Shown piece by piece: positions 33,859 to 43,501 of a DNA stretch of 64,000 nt; the first letter of the stretch is position 1, and each line of letters starts with the position of its first letter. The DNA is from Burkholderia ubonensis subsp. mesacidophila (GTDB taxonomy: Bacteria; Pseudomonadota; Gammaproteobacteria; Burkholderiales; Burkholderiaceae). The notes beneath the pieces were generated by a model that saw nothing but the letters and a program-made list of their open reading frames with translations, did no database searches and was not told the origin of the DNA. The translations under genes were made by a program, and so were the position numbers. The DNA lies in assembly GCF_002097715.1 (NCBI RefSeq), contig NZ_CP020737.1, forward strand, positions 620,001 to 684,000, in the 5' to 3' direction.

Positions 33859-34637
33859 TGGGTCGCCTCGCGTGCAAGGTCGCGATGGTGACGGGCGCGG
33901 GCCGCGGCATCGGCGCAGCGATCGCGCATGCGTTCGCGCGCGAAGGCGCGGCGGTTGCGCTCGTCGACGTCGATCTTCCGCAGGCGCGCACGGCCGCGGA
34001 CGCGATCGCACGCGAGATCGACGGTGCGCAGGTGCTGCCGCTGCACGCGGACGTCACGCACCCGGACGCGGTGCGCGACGCGCTCGCGCAGGCCGAAGCG
34101 ACGCTCGGGCCGCTCGACGTGCTCGTCAACAACGCGGGCGTCAACGTGTTCTGCGATCCGCTGACGATGACCGACGACGACTGGCGCCGCTGCTTCGCGG
34201 TCGATCTCGACGGCGTGTGGCACGGCTGCCGCGCGGCGTTGCCGGGCATGGTGGCGCGCGGGCGCGGCAGCATCGTGAACATCGCGTCGACGCATGCGTT
34301 CCGGATCATTCCGGGCTGCTTTCCGTACCCGGTCGCGAAGCACGGGGTGCTCGGCCTCACGCGCGCGCTCGGCATCGAATACGCGGCGCGCAACGTGCGC
34401 GTGAACGCGATCGCGCCGGGCTATGTCGACACGCAGCTCACGCGCGACTGGTGGAGCGCGCAGCCGGACCCGGCTGCAGCGCGAGCCGACACGCTCGCGC
34501 TGCAGCCGATGAAGCGGATCGGCCGGCCGGAGGAAGTCGCGATGACGGCCGTCTTCCTCGCGTCGGACGAGGCGCCGTTCATCAACGCGACCTGCATCAC
34601 CGTCGATGGCGGGCGCGCGGCGCTGTACCACGACTGA
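33858..34637 (+). CDS. SDR-family oxidoreductase (sugar dehydrogenase candidate)
   Basis: A 259-residue classical short-chain dehydrogenase. The cofactor motif TGAGRGIGAAIAHAF, NNAG at about 91-94, Ser in NIASTHAF and Tyr-x3-Lys in PYPVAKHG make the full catalytic set. A bare Asp after the second strand (LVDVDLP) favours NAD. Translationally coupled to dgoA, so it most likely oxidises the sugar or sugar acid of this pathway; galactose or arabinose 1-dehydrogenase is plausible but not provable here. Confidence 0.85.
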   Translation: MGRLACKVAMVTGAGRGIGAAIAHAFAREGAAVALVDVDLPQARTAADAIAREIDGAQVLPLHADVTHPDAVRDALAQAEATLGPLDVLVNNAGVNVFCDPLTMTDDDWRRCFAVDLDGVWHGCRAALPGMVARGRGSIVNIASTHAFRIIPGCFPYPVAKHGVLGLTRALGIEYAARNVRVNAIAPGYVDTQLTRDWWSAQPDPAAARADTLALQPMKRIGRPEEVAMTAVFLASDEAPFINATCITVDGGRAALYHD

Positions 34638-34740
34638 AGGACCGAATCGAAAGACCGCAGCGCGAGATGGCCGCGTGCGTGCTGCGTCGACACAAATAAG
34701 CGGCCGTATTCCGATCGATGAAGACAAGGAGACACTGGAG

Positions 34741-35736
34741 ATGAAACGCAGATCGTTCGTCACGCTCGCCGCCGCCGCCGCGGTGCTGATGGGCAGCCCG
34801 CTCGCGCACGCGGCCGACCCGGTCAAGATCGGCTTCCTCGTGAAGCAGCCGGAGGAGCCGTGGTTCCAGGACGAGTGGAAGTTCGCGGAGAACGCCGCGA
34901 AGGACAAGGGCTTCACGCTCGTGAAGATCGGCGCGCCGTCCGGCGAGAAGGTGATGAGCGCGATCGACAACCTCGCCGCGCAGAAGGCGCAGGGCTTCAT
35001 CATCTGCACGCCCGACGTGAAGCTCGGGCCGGGCATCGTCGCGAAGGCGAAGTCGCACGGGCTGAAGATGATGACGGTCGACGACCGCCTCGTCGACGGC
35101 GCCGGCAAGCCGCTCGAGGCCGTGCCGCACATGGGCATCTCCGCGTACAACATCGGCAAGCAGGTCGGCGACGGCATCGCGGCCGAGATCCGCAAGCGCG
35201 GCTGGAACATGAAGGAGGTCGGCGCGATCGACATCACCTACGAGCAGCTGCCGACCGCGCATGACCGCACCGCCGGCGCGACCGACGCGCTCGTCGCCGC
35301 GGGCTTCCCGAAGGCGAACGTGATCGCCGCGCCGCAGGCGAAGACCGACACCGAGAACGCGTTCAACGCCGCGAACATCGCGCTCACGAAGAACCCGCAG
35401 TTCAAGCACTGGGTCGCGTACGGCCTCAACGACGAAGCGGTGCTCGGCGCGGTGCGCGCGGCCGAAGGGCGCGGCTTCAAGGCGGCCGACATGATCGGCA
35501 TCGGCATCGGCGGCTCCGACTCGGCGCTGAACGAATTCAAGAAGCCGCAGCCGACCGGCTTCTTCGGCACCGTGATCATCAGCCCGAAACGCCACGGCGA
35601 GGAAACCTCGGACCTGATGTACGCGTGGATCACGCAGGGCAAGGCGCCGCCCGCGCTCACGCTGACGACCGGCATGCTCGCGACGCGCGAGAACGTCGGC
35701 AAGGTGCGCGACGAGATGGGGCTCGCGTCGAAGTAA
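34741..35736 (+). CDS. araF: AraF-like periplasmic sugar-binding protein
   Basis: Periplasmic receptor of a sugar ABC importer, 331 residues. A signal peptide (MKRRSFVTLAAAAAVLMGSPLAHA) precedes a sequence that closely follows E. coli AraF: KIGFLVKQPEEPWFQDEWKF, KGFIICTPD-type FIICTPDVKLGPGIVAKAKS, the hinge region KHWVAYGLNDEAVLGAVRA and GFKAADMIGIGIGG. AraF binds L-arabinose and D-galactose, which suits both the transporter and the dgo genes. Its own ribosome site AAGGAG..CTGGAG is upstream; 103 bases separate it from the SDR gene. Confidence 0.92.
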   Translation: MKRRSFVTLAAAAAVLMGSPLAHAADPVKIGFLVKQPEEPWFQDEWKFAENAAKDKGFTLVKIGAPSGEKVMSAIDNLAAQKAQGFIICTPDVKLGPGIVAKAKSHGLKMMTVDDRLVDGAGKPLEAVPHMGISAYNIGKQVGDGIAAEIRKRGWNMKEVGAIDITYEQLPTAHDRTAGATDALVAAGFPKANVIAAPQAKTDTENAFNAANIALTKNPQFKHWVAYGLNDEAVLGAVRAAEGRGFKAADMIGIGIGGSDSALNEFKKPQPTGFFGTVIISPKRHGEETSDLMYAWITQGKAPPALTLTTGMLATRENVGKVRDEMGLASK

Positions 35737-35802
35737 CCGTCCCGGTCGGCTGCCGCACGCTGCGGCGGCCGACGGTCGATCGATCGTAACTGGAGAGGCG
35801 AA

Positions 35803-37314
35803 GTGTCAGCGGCACTGCGTTTTGACAATATCGGCAAGGTGTTTCCCGGCGTGCGCGCACTCGACGGCATCTCGTTCGACGTGCGTGCGGGCGAGGTGCA
35901 CGGCCTGATGGGCGAGAACGGCGCGGGCAAGTCGACGCTGCTGAAGATTCTCGGCGGCGAATATCAGCCCGATGCGGGCAGCGTGCTGGTCGACGGCCGG
36001 CCCGTGCATTTTCCGAATGCGGCCGCGTCGATCGCGGCCGGCATCGCGGTGATCCACCAGGAACTGCAGTACGTGCCGGACCTGACGGTCGCGGAGAACC
36101 TGCTGCTCGGCCGCCTGCCGAATGCGTTCGGCTGGGTGAGGAAGGGCGAGGCGAAGCGCTACGTGCGCGAGCGGCTCGCCGCGATGGGCGTCGATCTCGA
36201 TCCGGACGCGAAGCTCGGCCGGCTGTCGATCGCGCAGCGGCAGATGGTCGAGATCTGCAAGGCGCTGCTGCGCAACGCGCGCGTGATCGCGCTCGACGAG
36301 CCGACGAGCTCGCTGTCGCACCGCGAGACCGAGGTGCTGTTCAAGCTCGTCGACGACCTGCGCGCCGACGGCCGCGCGCTGATCTACATCTCGCACCGGA
36401 TGGACGAAATCTACTGGCTGTGCGACGCGTGCACGATCTTCCGCGACGGCCGCAGGATCGCGTCGCACGCGTCGCTCGCCGACGTGCCGCGCGAGCGCCT
36501 CGTCGCGGAGATGGTCGGGCGCGAGATCGCCGACATCTATCACTATGCGCCGCGCGCGCTCGGCGACGTGCGCCTGTCGGTCGACGGGATCGAAGGCGAC
36601 GCGCTGCGCGAGCCGGCGAGCTTCGCGGTGCGCGCGGGCGAGATCGTCGGCTTCTTCGGGCTCGTCGGCGCGGGGCGCAGCGAGCTGATGCGGCTCGTGT
36701 ACGGCGCGGACCGCAAGCGGGCGGGCGCGCTCGCGCTCGACGGCGCGCGCATCGACGTGAAGCGTACCGGCGACGCGATCCGCCACGGCATCGTGCTGTG
36801 CCCGGAGGACCGCAAGGAGGAAGGGATCATCGCGATGGCGTCGGTCGCGGAGAACATCAACATCAGCTGCCGCCGCCATTCGCTGCGCGCGGGCCTGTTC
36901 ATCGACCGCAGGACCGAGAGCGAAACCGCCGACCGCTTCATCCAGCGGCTGAAGATCAAGACGCCGAGCCGCCGCCAGAAGATCCGCTTCCTGTCGGGCG
37001 GCAACCAGCAGAAGGCGATCCTGTCGCGTTGGCTCGCGGAGCCCGACCTGAAGGTCGTGATCCTCGACGAGCCGACGCGCGGCATCGACGTCGGCGCGAA
37101 GCACGAGATCTACGACGTGATCTACCGGCTCGCGGAGCGCGGCTGCGCGATCGTGATGGTGTCGTCGGAACTGCCGGAAGTGCTCGGCGTGTCCGACCGC
37201 ATCGTCGTGATGCGCGAAGGGCGCATCGCGGGCGAGCTGCCGCGCGCGCAGGCGAACGAGCATGCGGTGCTGAGCCTCGCGCTGCCGCAGACGAGCGCCG
37301 CGCAGGCGGCCTGA
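35803..37314 (+). CDS. araG: AraG-like sugar ABC transporter ATP-binding protein
   Basis: Duplicated ATPase of the CUT2 sugar importer family, 503 residues. The first half has Walker [15 protein letters not shown] near 37-50, the signature [18 protein letters not shown] and Walker [13 protein letters not shown]; the second half has the degenerate P-loop [19 protein letters not shown], signature [17 protein letters not shown] and [21 protein letters not shown] start with GGAGAGG just upstream. It follows araF by 66 bases and precedes the permease. Confidence 0.95.
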   Translation: MSAALRFDNIGKVFPGVRALDGISFDVRAGEVHGLMGENGAGKSTLLKILGGEYQPDAGSVLVDGRPVHFPNAAASIAAGIAVIHQELQYVPDLTVAENLLLGRLPNAFGWVRKGEAKRYVRERLAAMGVDLDPDAKLGRLSIAQRQMVEICKALLRNARVIALDEPTSSLSHRETEVLFKLVDDLRADGRALIYISHRMDEIYWLCDACTIFRDGRRIASHASLADVPRERLVAEMVGREIADIYHYAPRALGDVRLSVDGIEGDALREPASFAVRAGEIVGFFGLVGAGRSELMRLVYGADRKRAGALALDGARIDVKRTGDAIRHGIVLCPEDRKEEGIIAMASVAENINISCRRHSLRAGLFIDRRTESETADRFIQRLKIKTPSRRQKIRFLSGGNQQKAILSRWLAEPDLKVVILDEPTRGIDVGAKHEIYDVIYRLAERGCAIVMVSSELPEVLGVSDRIVVMREGRIAGELPRAQANEHAVLSLALPQTSAAQAA

Positions 37315-37376
37315 ATCCACACATTCGATTGCGTGCGGCCGCCGCGCCGCACGATGCAGGAGCAGGAGACACCACC

Positions 37377-38390
37377 ATGCAAGTCAGGGAAAACCTCGCC
37401 AGTGCCGCCGTGAAGCCGTCGGCCGATGCACTGGCCCCGCAGACCGACCGCCAGAAATGGTGGCAGCAGCTCACCGACTACAGCCTGATCGCGATCTTCG
37501 CGGCGATGTTCGTGACGATGTCGCTGACCGTCGACCACTTCTTCTCGATCGACAACATGCTCGGCCTCGCGCTGTCGATCTCGCAGATCGGGATGGTCGC
37601 GTGCACGATGATGTTCTGTCTCGCGTCGCGCGACTTCGACCTGTCGATCGGCTCGACCGTCGCGTTCTCGGGCGTGCTGTGCGCGATGGTGCTCAACGCG
37701 ACCGACAACACGTTCGTCGCGATCCTCGCCGCGGTCGCCGCTGGCGCCGCGATCGGCTTCGTGAACGGCGCGGTGATCGCGTACCTGCGGATCAACGCGC
37801 TGATCACGACGCTCGCGACGATGGAGATCGTGCGCGGGCTCGGCTTCATCGTGTCGAAAGGGCAGGCGGTGGGCGTGTCGTCGGACACCTTCATCGCGCT
37901 CGGCGGGCTCACGCTGTTCGGCGTGTCGCTGCCGATCTGGGTCACGCTGCTGTGCTTCGTCGTGTTCGGCGTGCTGCTGAACCAGACCGTGTACGGCCGC
38001 AACACGCTCGCGATCGGCGGCAACCCGGAAGCGTCGCGGCTCGCGGGGATCAACGTCGAGCGCACGCGCGTCTGGATCTTCCTGATCCAGGGCGCGGTGA
38101 CGGCGCTCGCGGGCGTGATCCTCGCGTCGCGCATCACGTCGGGCCAGCCGAACGCCGCGCAGGGCTTCGAGCTGAACGTGATCTCCGCGTGCGTGCTCGG
38201 CGGCGTGTCGCTGCTGGGCGGGCGCGCGACGATCTCGGGCGTCGTGATCGGCGTGCTGATCATGGGCACCGTCGAGAACGTGATGAACCTGCTGAACATC
38301 GACGCGTTCTATCAATACCTGGTGCGCGGCGCGATCCTGCTCGCGGCCGTGCTGCTCGACCAGCTGAAGAACCGCGGCGGGCGCGACTGA
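37377..38390 (+). CDS. araH: AraH-like sugar ABC transporter permease
   Basis: A 337-residue inner-membrane permease of the CUT2 (RbsC/AraH) family with about ten hydrophobic segments. It carries the EAA-like cytoplasmic loop YGRNTLAIGGNPEASRLAGIN that contacts the ATPase and the C-terminal signature ACVLGGVSLLGGRATISGVV. ATG 37377 follows CAGGAGCAGGAG by several bases. With AraF and AraG it forms a complete importer. Confidence 0.95.
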   Translation: MQVRENLASAAVKPSADALAPQTDRQKWWQQLTDYSLIAIFAAMFVTMSLTVDHFFSIDNMLGLALSISQIGMVACTMMFCLASRDFDLSIGSTVAFSGVLCAMVLNATDNTFVAILAAVAAGAAIGFVNGAVIAYLRINALITTLATMEIVRGLGFIVSKGQAVGVSSDTFIALGGLTLFGVSLPIWVTLLCFVVFGVLLNQTVYGRNTLAIGGNPEASRLAGINVERTRVWIFLIQGAVTALAGVILASRITSGQPNAAQGFELNVISACVLGGVSLLGGRATISGVVIGVLIMGTVENVMNLLNIDAFYQYLVRGAILLAAVLLDQLKNRGGRD

Positions 38391-38409
38391 ACCGATGGAG
38401 CCGACCGAT

Positions 38410-39189
38410 ATGCATAACGAATCGTCCGCGCGCTACGCGCGCTATCCGAGCCTCGCCGACCGCACCGTGCTGATCACCGGCGGCGCGACCGGCATCGGCG
38501 CCGCGTTCGTCGAGCACTTCGCGGAGCAGGGCGCGTGCGTCGCGTTCGTCGATCTCGACGCCGCGGCGGGCCACGCGCTCGCCGCGCGTCTCGCGCATGC
38601 GCGCCACGCGCCGCTGTTCGCCGAGTGCGACCTCACCGACATCGCCGCGCTGCGCCGCACGATCGACGCGATCCGCGCACAGAACGGCGCAATTGCGGTG
38701 CTCGTCAACAACGCGGCGAACGACGTCCGCCACACGATCGGCGACGTGACGCCCGAATCGTTCGACGCGGGCATCGCGGTGAACCTGCGCCACCAGTTCT
38801 TCGCCGCGCAGGCGGTGATCGACGACATGAAGCAGCTCGGCGGCGGCGCGATCATCAATCTCGGCTCGATCAGCTGGATGCTGAAGAACGGCGGCTACCC
38901 CGTGTACGTGACCGCGAAGGCGGCCGTGCAGGGGCTCACGCGCGGGCTCGCGCGCGACCTCGGCCCGTTCGGCATCCGCGTCAATTCGCTGGTGCCGGGC
39001 TGGGTGATGACCGACAAGCAGCGCCGGCTGTGGCTCGACGACGCGGGCCGCGCGGCGATCAAGGCCGGCCAGTGCCTCGACGCCGAGCTGCTGCCCGCCG
39101 ATCTGGCGCGCATGGCGCTGTTCCTCGCGGCCGACGACAGCCGGATGATCACCGCGCAGGACGTGGTCGTCGACGGCGGCTGGGCCTGA
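38410..39189 (+). CDS. SDR-family oxidoreductase (probable aldose 1-dehydrogenase)
   Basis: A 259-residue classical SDR, different from the one at 33858. Features: TGGATGIGAAFVEHF cofactor loop, Asp in FVDLDAAAG (NAD preference), NNAAND, catalytic Ser in NLGSISWML and Tyr-Lys in YVTAKAAVQG. The ATG at 38410 has GGAG 9 bases upstream and is preferred to the ATG at 38395. Position between the transporter and the epimerase suggests that it oxidises the imported galactose/arabinose to the lactone; similar SDRs do this in other Burkholderiales. Confidence 0.85.
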   Translation: MHNESSARYARYPSLADRTVLITGGATGIGAAFVEHFAEQGACVAFVDLDAAAGHALAARLAHARHAPLFAECDLTDIAALRRTIDAIRAQNGAIAVLVNNAANDVRHTIGDVTPESFDAGIAVNLRHQFFAAQAVIDDMKQLGGGAIINLGSISWMLKNGGYPVYVTAKAAVQGLTRGLARDLGPFGIRVNSLVPGWVMTDKQRRLWLDDAGRAAIKAGQCLDAELLPADLARMALFLAADDSRMITAQDVVVDGGWA

Positions 39190-39236
39190 CTGGCGGCCGC
39201 GCGACGCGAACCGACACTTCGACGAAGGAGCCCCTC

Positions 39237-40295
39237 ATGACCGCTACGTCCTCGCATGATTCGTCGACGGCGACGCAATCGCGCCGCGTGCGCCTCGCCG
39301 CCGCCGCGCAGCCGGTCAGCGCCGGACCGCAGACCGCCGCGCTCGCGCAGGGCGTCGGCGCGTCGCACGCGGCGGCCGTCACGCTGTCGAACGCGGCGCT
39401 GCGGGTCGACGTGCTGCCGCATCTGGGCGGCGGGATCGCGCGCTTCGACTGGCGCGACGACGGCGCGCTCACGCCGGTGTTCCGCCCCTGCGAGCGGCCC
39501 GACGCCGCGACCGATCCGAACGAGCTCGCGTGCTATCCGCTGCTGCCGTACTCGAACCGGATCGGCGGCGCGCGCTTCGAATGCGACGGCCGCCGCGTCG
39601 CGGTGCCGCGCAATCGCGTCGACGAGCCGCTGCCGATCCACGGCGACGGCTGGCTCGCGCGCTGGCAGGTCGACGCCGCGACCGACACGACGCTGCGGCT
39701 GTCGCTCGATCGCGGCGACGGCGCGCCGTATGCGTTTCGCGCGACGCAGACCTTCGTGCTCGACGACGCGACGCTGTCGATCGCGCTGACGATCGAGAAC
39801 GCCGGTCGCGCGCGGCTGCCGTTCGGGCTCGGCGTGCACCCGTTCCTGGTGCGCGACGACGCGACCGCGCTCGCCGCCGCGGCGGGCGGGCTGTGGCTGT
39901 CGGGCGCCGACTTCCTGCCGGTGCGGCACGTGAGCGTGCCGCCGGCGTGGCAGTTCGGCGTCGCGTATCCGCTGCCGGCGACGCTCGTGAACCATGCGTT
40001 CACCGGCTGGGGCGGCCATGCGACGGTGAGCTGGCCGCGCCGCGGGCTCACGCTGACCGTCGCAGCCGACGCCGACGCGTACGTGCTCTATACGCCGCCC
40101 GGCGAGGATTTCTTCTGCTTCGAGCCGGTCGATCATCCGATCAATGCGGTGAACCTGCCGGGCGGCGCGGCCGCGCACGGGATGACGCTGCTCGCGCCGG
40201 GCGAGCGGCTCGCGCGGCGCTTCGCGTTCACCGTCGAGCGCAGCGGCGCGCGCGGTGATGCGCCCGCACGCGAAAGCCGCCGGCGACGCAGGTAA
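39237..40295 (+). CDS. aldose 1-epimerase family protein
   Basis: A 352-residue galactose-mutarotase-like protein that interconverts anomers of a free sugar, giving the dehydrogenase its preferred form. Motifs of the family: ELACYPLLPYSNRIGGARF, EPLPIHGDGWLARW with a probable catalytic His, and FGLGVHPFLVRD; the Glu base is probably in FFCFEPVDHPINAVN. The first 45 residues are Ala-rich with no signal peptide. ATG 39237 has AAGGAG. It is the last gene of the sugar cluster. Confidence 0.9.
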   Translation: MTATSSHDSSTATQSRRVRLAAAAQPVSAGPQTAALAQGVGASHAAAVTLSNAALRVDVLPHLGGGIARFDWRDDGALTPVFRPCERPDAATDPNELACYPLLPYSNRIGGARFECDGRRVAVPRNRVDEPLPIHGDGWLARWQVDAATDTTLRLSLDRGDGAPYAFRATQTFVLDDATLSIALTIENAGRARLPFGLGVHPFLVRDDATALAAAAGGLWLSGADFLPVRHVSVPPAWQFGVAYPLPATLVNHAFTGWGGHATVSWPRRGLTLTVAADADAYVLYTPPGEDFFCFEPVDHPINAVNLPGGAAAHGMTLLAPGERLARRFAFTVERSGARGDAPARESRRRRR

Positions 40296-40298
40296 AAT
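40293..40298 (+). promoter_or_regulatory. -10 box of pyrF (probable)
   Basis: TAAAAT in the context GGTAAAATAGG lies at the stop codon of the epimerase gene, 36 bases before the pyrF ATG. A similar GGTAAAAT occurs before tkt. No good -35 is seen. Confidence 0.4.
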
Positions 40299-40334
40299 AG
40301 GCGGTCTACCAATGGTTAGCCGCGAGTACCCGCC

Positions 40335-41162
40335 ATGTCTTCCCCGCTTACTTTCATCGAAACGCTGCGCGCCGCGTGGCAGCGCACGAATTCGCTGCTG
40401 TGCGTCGGCCTCGATCCCGAGCCGTCGCGCTTTCCCGTGCAGTTCGACGGCCAGCCCGACGCGATCTTCGAATTCTGCCGGCAGATCGTCGACGCGACCG
40501 CGCCGTACGCGAGCGCGTTCAAGCCGCAGATCGCCTACTTCGCCGCGCATCGCGCGGAAGACCAGCTCGAGCGCCTGATCGCGCACATCCACCTGCAGCA
40601 TCCGGGCCTGCCGGTGATCCTCGACGCGAAGCGCGGCGACATCGGCAGCACCGCCGAGCAATACGCGCGCGAAGCGTTCGAGCGCTACCGCGCGGATGCG
40701 GTGACGGTGAACCCGTACATGGGCTTCGACTCGGTCGAGCCGTATTTCGAGCACGAAGGCAAGGGCGTGATCGTGCTGTGCCGCACGTCGAACCCGGGCG
40801 GTTCCGACCTGCAGTTCCTGGAGACGAACGGGCGGCCGCTGTACCAGGTCGTCGCGGATCTCGCGGCGAACAAGTGGAACGCGAAGAACGGCCAGCTCGG
40901 CCTCGTCGTCGGCGCGACGTTCCCGAACGAAATCGAAGTCGTGCGCGGGATCGTCGGCGACATGCCGCTGCTGATTCCGGGCATCGGCGCGCAGGGCGGC
41001 GACGTGCAGGCGACCGTCCGCGCAGGCCGCACGGCCGACGGCACCGGGATGATGATCAACTCGTCGCGCGCGATCCTGTACGCGAGCAAGGACGAGGATT
41101 TCGCCGAAGCCGCGGCGCTCGCCGCGCAGAAGACCCGCGACGCGATCAACGCGTATCGTTGA
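40335..41162 (+). CDS. pyrF: orotidine 5'-phosphate decarboxylase
   Basis: Last step of UMP synthesis. The 275-residue type 2 enzyme shows [14 protein letters not shown] at the N-terminus, the catalytic Lys-Asp cluster [16 protein letters not shown] near 97-112, and the phosphate-binding GIGAQGGD and [10 protein letters not shown] near the C-terminus. It is longer than the type 1 enzymes of enterics, as expected for Burkholderia. Start ATG 40335 fits the family. Confidence 0.96.
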   Translation: MSSPLTFIETLRAAWQRTNSLLCVGLDPEPSRFPVQFDGQPDAIFEFCRQIVDATAPYASAFKPQIAYFAAHRAEDQLERLIAHIHLQHPGLPVILDAKRGDIGSTAEQYAREAFERYRADAVTVNPYMGFDSVEPYFEHEGKGVIVLCRTSNPGGSDLQFLETNGRPLYQVVADLAANKWNAKNGQLGLVVGATFPNEIEVVRGIVGDMPLLIPGIGAQGGDVQATVRAGRTADGTGMMINSSRAILYASKDEDFAEAAALAAQKTRDAINAYR

Positions 41163-41168
41163 GCGGGG

Positions 41169-41189
41169 CGGGCCGCCGATCGCGGCCCG
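41169..41189 (+). terminator. hairpin after pyrF
   Basis: CGGGCCGC (41169-41176) pairs with GCGGCCCG (41182-41189) around a 5-base loop, 6 bases after the pyrF stop. No T-run follows. Confidence 0.45.
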
Positions 41190-41199
41190 TATCATGGGC

Positions 41200-41240
41200 C
41201 CATCTCATGCGACCCATCTCATGCGACCCATCTCATGCGG
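41200..41240. repeat. 14-bp direct repeat, three copies
   Basis: CCATCTCATGCGAC occurs three times head to tail at 41200, 41214 and 41228, the last ending in GG. It lies between the convergent pyrF and pncC-like genes. No function is apparent. Confidence 0.9.
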
Positions 41241-41262
41241 CCCGCGTCGGGCCGCTTGCGCA

Positions 41263-41763
41263 TCAACCCTCGCGCTCCTCGAGCAGCTTCAGCAGCCCGC
41301 GCAGCGCATGCACGGCGGCCTGCGTGCGGATCTGCTCGCGATCGCCCTTGAACACGAGCGTCTCGGCGTCGGTATGCAGCCGGTTGCTCCACGCGAACGA
41401 CACGGTGCCGACCGGCTTCTTCTCGCTGCCGCCCGCGGGTCCGGCGATGCCGGTCACCGCGAGCGACACCTGCGCGCGGCTGTTGCGCAGCGCGCCTTCG
41501 GCCATCGCGCGCGCGACCGGCTCGCTGACGGCGCCGTGCTTGTCGATCAGCTCGGGCGGCACGCCGATCATCTCGCTCTTGGCCTGGTTCGAATAGGTGA
41601 CGAAGCCGCGCTCGAACCACTGGCTGCTGCCGGAGATGTCGGTGACCGCCGCGGCGATCATCCCGCCGGTGCAGGATTCGGCGGTCGCGAGCAGCAGGTG
41701 CTCGTCGCGCAGCTTGTTGCCTGCGCGGATCGCAAGCTGATGGACGACGGAATCGGTTGGCAT
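41263..41763 (-). CDS. pncC: CinA C-terminal family nicotinamide-nucleotide amidase
   Basis: A 166-residue stand-alone CinA C-terminal domain, the family whose characterised members (PncC) deamidate NMN in pyridine nucleotide recycling. Motifs: LLLATAESCTGGMIAAAVTD with the active-site Ser near 30, GFVTYSNQAKSEMIGVP, and AVTGIAGPAGGSEKKPVGTV. The ATG at 41763 fits the family. It lies 29 bases downstream of pgpA on the same strand and is probably in the thiL-pgpA operon. Confidence 0.92.
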   Translation of the reverse strand: MPTDSVVHQLAIRAGNKLRDEHLLLATAESCTGGMIAAAVTDISGSSQWFERGFVTYSNQAKSEMIGVPPELIDKHGAVSEPVARAMAEGALRNSRAQVSLAVTGIAGPAGGSEKKPVGTVSFAWSNRLHTDAETLVFKGDREQIRTQAAVHALRGLLKLLEEREG

Positions 41764-41792
41764 GCGAAAGGGGAGGGCAGGAGTCGGAAAGG

Positions 41793-42338
41793 TCAGCCGG
41801 CGAAGGAGCGCCACAGTGCGATCACGAGCAGCGACATGAACGCGGCGATCAGGTCGTCGGCCATGATGCCGAGGCCGCCCTTCATCCGGCGTTCGAGGTA
41901 GCGGATCGGCGGCGGCTTGAGCATGTCGAAGCAGCGGAACACGACGAAGGCCCAGAGCTGGCCGATGAACGTCGCCGGCGTGACGAACAGCATCACGATC
42001 CAGATCGCGACGATCTCGTCCCAGACGACCGGCCCCGGGTCGGCGTTGCCCAGCTTCTTCGCGGTGAAACCGGTGAGCCAGATGCCGGCGACGAAGCCGG
42101 CCGCGATCAGCGCCCACCATTCGGGCACCGTCAGGTAGCGGCTGAACGCGACGAACGTCAGCCAGCCGAACAGCGTGCCGCACGTGCCGGGCATGAGCGG
42201 CGCGAGCCCGCTGCCGAACCCGAGCGACAGCAGGTGGGCGGGATGCGAGAACATGAAGCGCACGGTGGCGCGTGTCGGCGCGTGGTGCGTTGCGCCGGCG
42301 TCGGCCGCGGCGCGCGGGGGCGTCGGGTCAGTCTGCAT
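41793..42338 (-). CDS. pgpA: phosphatidylglycerophosphatase A
   Basis: Membrane lipid phosphatase that converts phosphatidylglycerol phosphate to phosphatidylglycerol. The 181 residues have the PgpA motifs SLGFGSGLAPLMPGTCGTL, DPGPVVWDEIVAIWIVM, DMLKPPPIRYLERRMKGGLG and IMADDLIAAFMSLLV, and about four hydrophobic segments. The ATG at 42338 overlaps the end of thiL by 11 bases. A phage of unusual reading is not needed; order thiL-pgpA is common. Confidence 0.94.
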   Translation of the reverse strand: MQTDPTPPRAAADAGATHHAPTRATVRFMFSHPAHLLSLGFGSGLAPLMPGTCGTLFGWLTFVAFSRYLTVPEWWALIAAGFVAGIWLTGFTAKKLGNADPGPVVWDEIVAIWIVMLFVTPATFIGQLWAFVVFRCFDMLKPPPIRYLERRMKGGLGIMADDLIAAFMSLLVIALWRSFAG

Positions 42339-43326
42339 GGAAGTGGTCGAAACCGTGCAACGTGAGGGCCAGGGGCGCGCCGGCGGCGTCGCGCCACGCG
42401 ATCGCGGGCCGCTCCGACGGCGTGGACAACGCGCGTATTGTACCGATTCGCGTGACCGCGACGCCGGCGCCGGCGCCCGCCGCCTCGACCGCCGCGCGGG
42501 CGGCCGCGGGCGCGGTGAAGCACAGTTCGTAGTCGTCGCCGCCGGCGAGCGTGCAGCGGCGCTGCACGTCGGGCGGCAGCGTCGCGAGCGCGGCCGAGCG
42601 CGGCACCGCGTCGGCGTCGATGTCCGCGCGCACGCGCGAGCGCTCGAGGATGTGCTGCAGGTCGCCGGCGAGGCCGTCCGAGAGGTCGAGCGCCGCGTGC
42701 GCGACGCCCGCGAGCGCGAGGCCGAGCGCGACGCGCGGCTCGGGGCGCTCGAGCGCCGCCCGGAACGCGGCCGCCTCCTGCGCGCCGGCCGCCCATTCGC
42801 CGCGCGCGACGCCGAGCCCGGCCCGCGCGTCGCCGAGCGTGCCGGACACCCAGACGTCGTCGCCGTCGCGCGCGGCATCGCGGCGCAGCGCGGCGTCGGG
42901 CGCGACTTCGCCGAACACGGTCACGCACAGGTTCAGCGGCCCGCTCGTCGTGTCGCCGCCGATCAGCTCGCAGCCGAACCGCTCCGCGAGCGCGAACAGC
43001 CCGTCGCTGAACGCCTCGAGCCACGCGGCGTCGGCGCGCGGCAGCGCGCACGCGAGCGTGAACGCGCGCGGCTCGGCGCCCATCGCCGCGAGGTCGGACA
43101 GGTTGACCGCGAGCGTCTTGTGGCCGAGCGCGTGCGGCGCGACATCGGGGAAGAAGTGGCGGCCCTCGACCAGCATGTCCGTCGAAATGGCGAGTAATTT
43201 CCCGGATCGCGGCGCGAACAGCGCGCAATCGTCGCCGATCCCGAGCGTCGCGGCGCGTGCGCCCTGCGCCGCGCGGCGCGCGAAGAAGCGGTCGATCAAC
43301 GAAAACTCGGAGAGGGAGGCTGGCAC
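42328..43326 (-). CDS. thiL: thiamine-monophosphate kinase
   Basis: ATP-dependent formation of thiamine pyrophosphate from thiamine phosphate. The 332 residues start (with GTG) at PASLSEFSLIDRFFARR, then ATLGIGDDCALFAP, STDMLVEGRHFF with metal-binding Asp residues, NLSDLAAMGAEPRAF, LIGGDTTSG and LDLSDGLAGDL. The frame is open 40 codons further upstream, but similarity to ThiL begins at the GTG; no clear ribosome site is seen at either. It is divergent from maeB. Confidence 0.94.
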   Translation of the reverse strand: MPASLSEFSLIDRFFARRAAQGARAATLGIGDDCALFAPRSGKLLAISTDMLVEGRHFFPDVAPHALGHKTLAVNLSDLAAMGAEPRAFTLACALPRADAAWLEAFSDGLFALAERFGCELIGGDTTSGPLNLCVTVFGEVAPDAALRRDAARDGDDVWVSGTLGDARAGLGVARGEWAAGAQEAAAFRAALERPEPRVALGLALAGVAHAALDLSDGLAGDLQHILERSRVRADIDADAVPRSAALATLPPDVQRRCTLAGGDDYELCFTAPAAARAAVEAAGAGAGVAVTRIGTIRALSTPSERPAIAWRDAAGAPLALTLHGFDHFHAD

Positions 43327-43501
43327 GGCGGACGGACCCGAAGCAGTTGAGTGAACGGCATTGTACGAGGCGAACGGCGGCGTTCCTGCACCGTTCGGTA
43401 CATTTTTGTCGCGGCTGTTGCACCTGAATCGAGGGTTTGTCGACATCGATTGGCGCTACAATGCGTCGACTAGGTATTCTAATCCGCACGCCACGAGACA
43501 C

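Noticed and set aside
41200..41240. 14-bp repeats as CRISPR or uptake sequence
   Set aside because: No spacers, only three contiguous copies and no known uptake motif.
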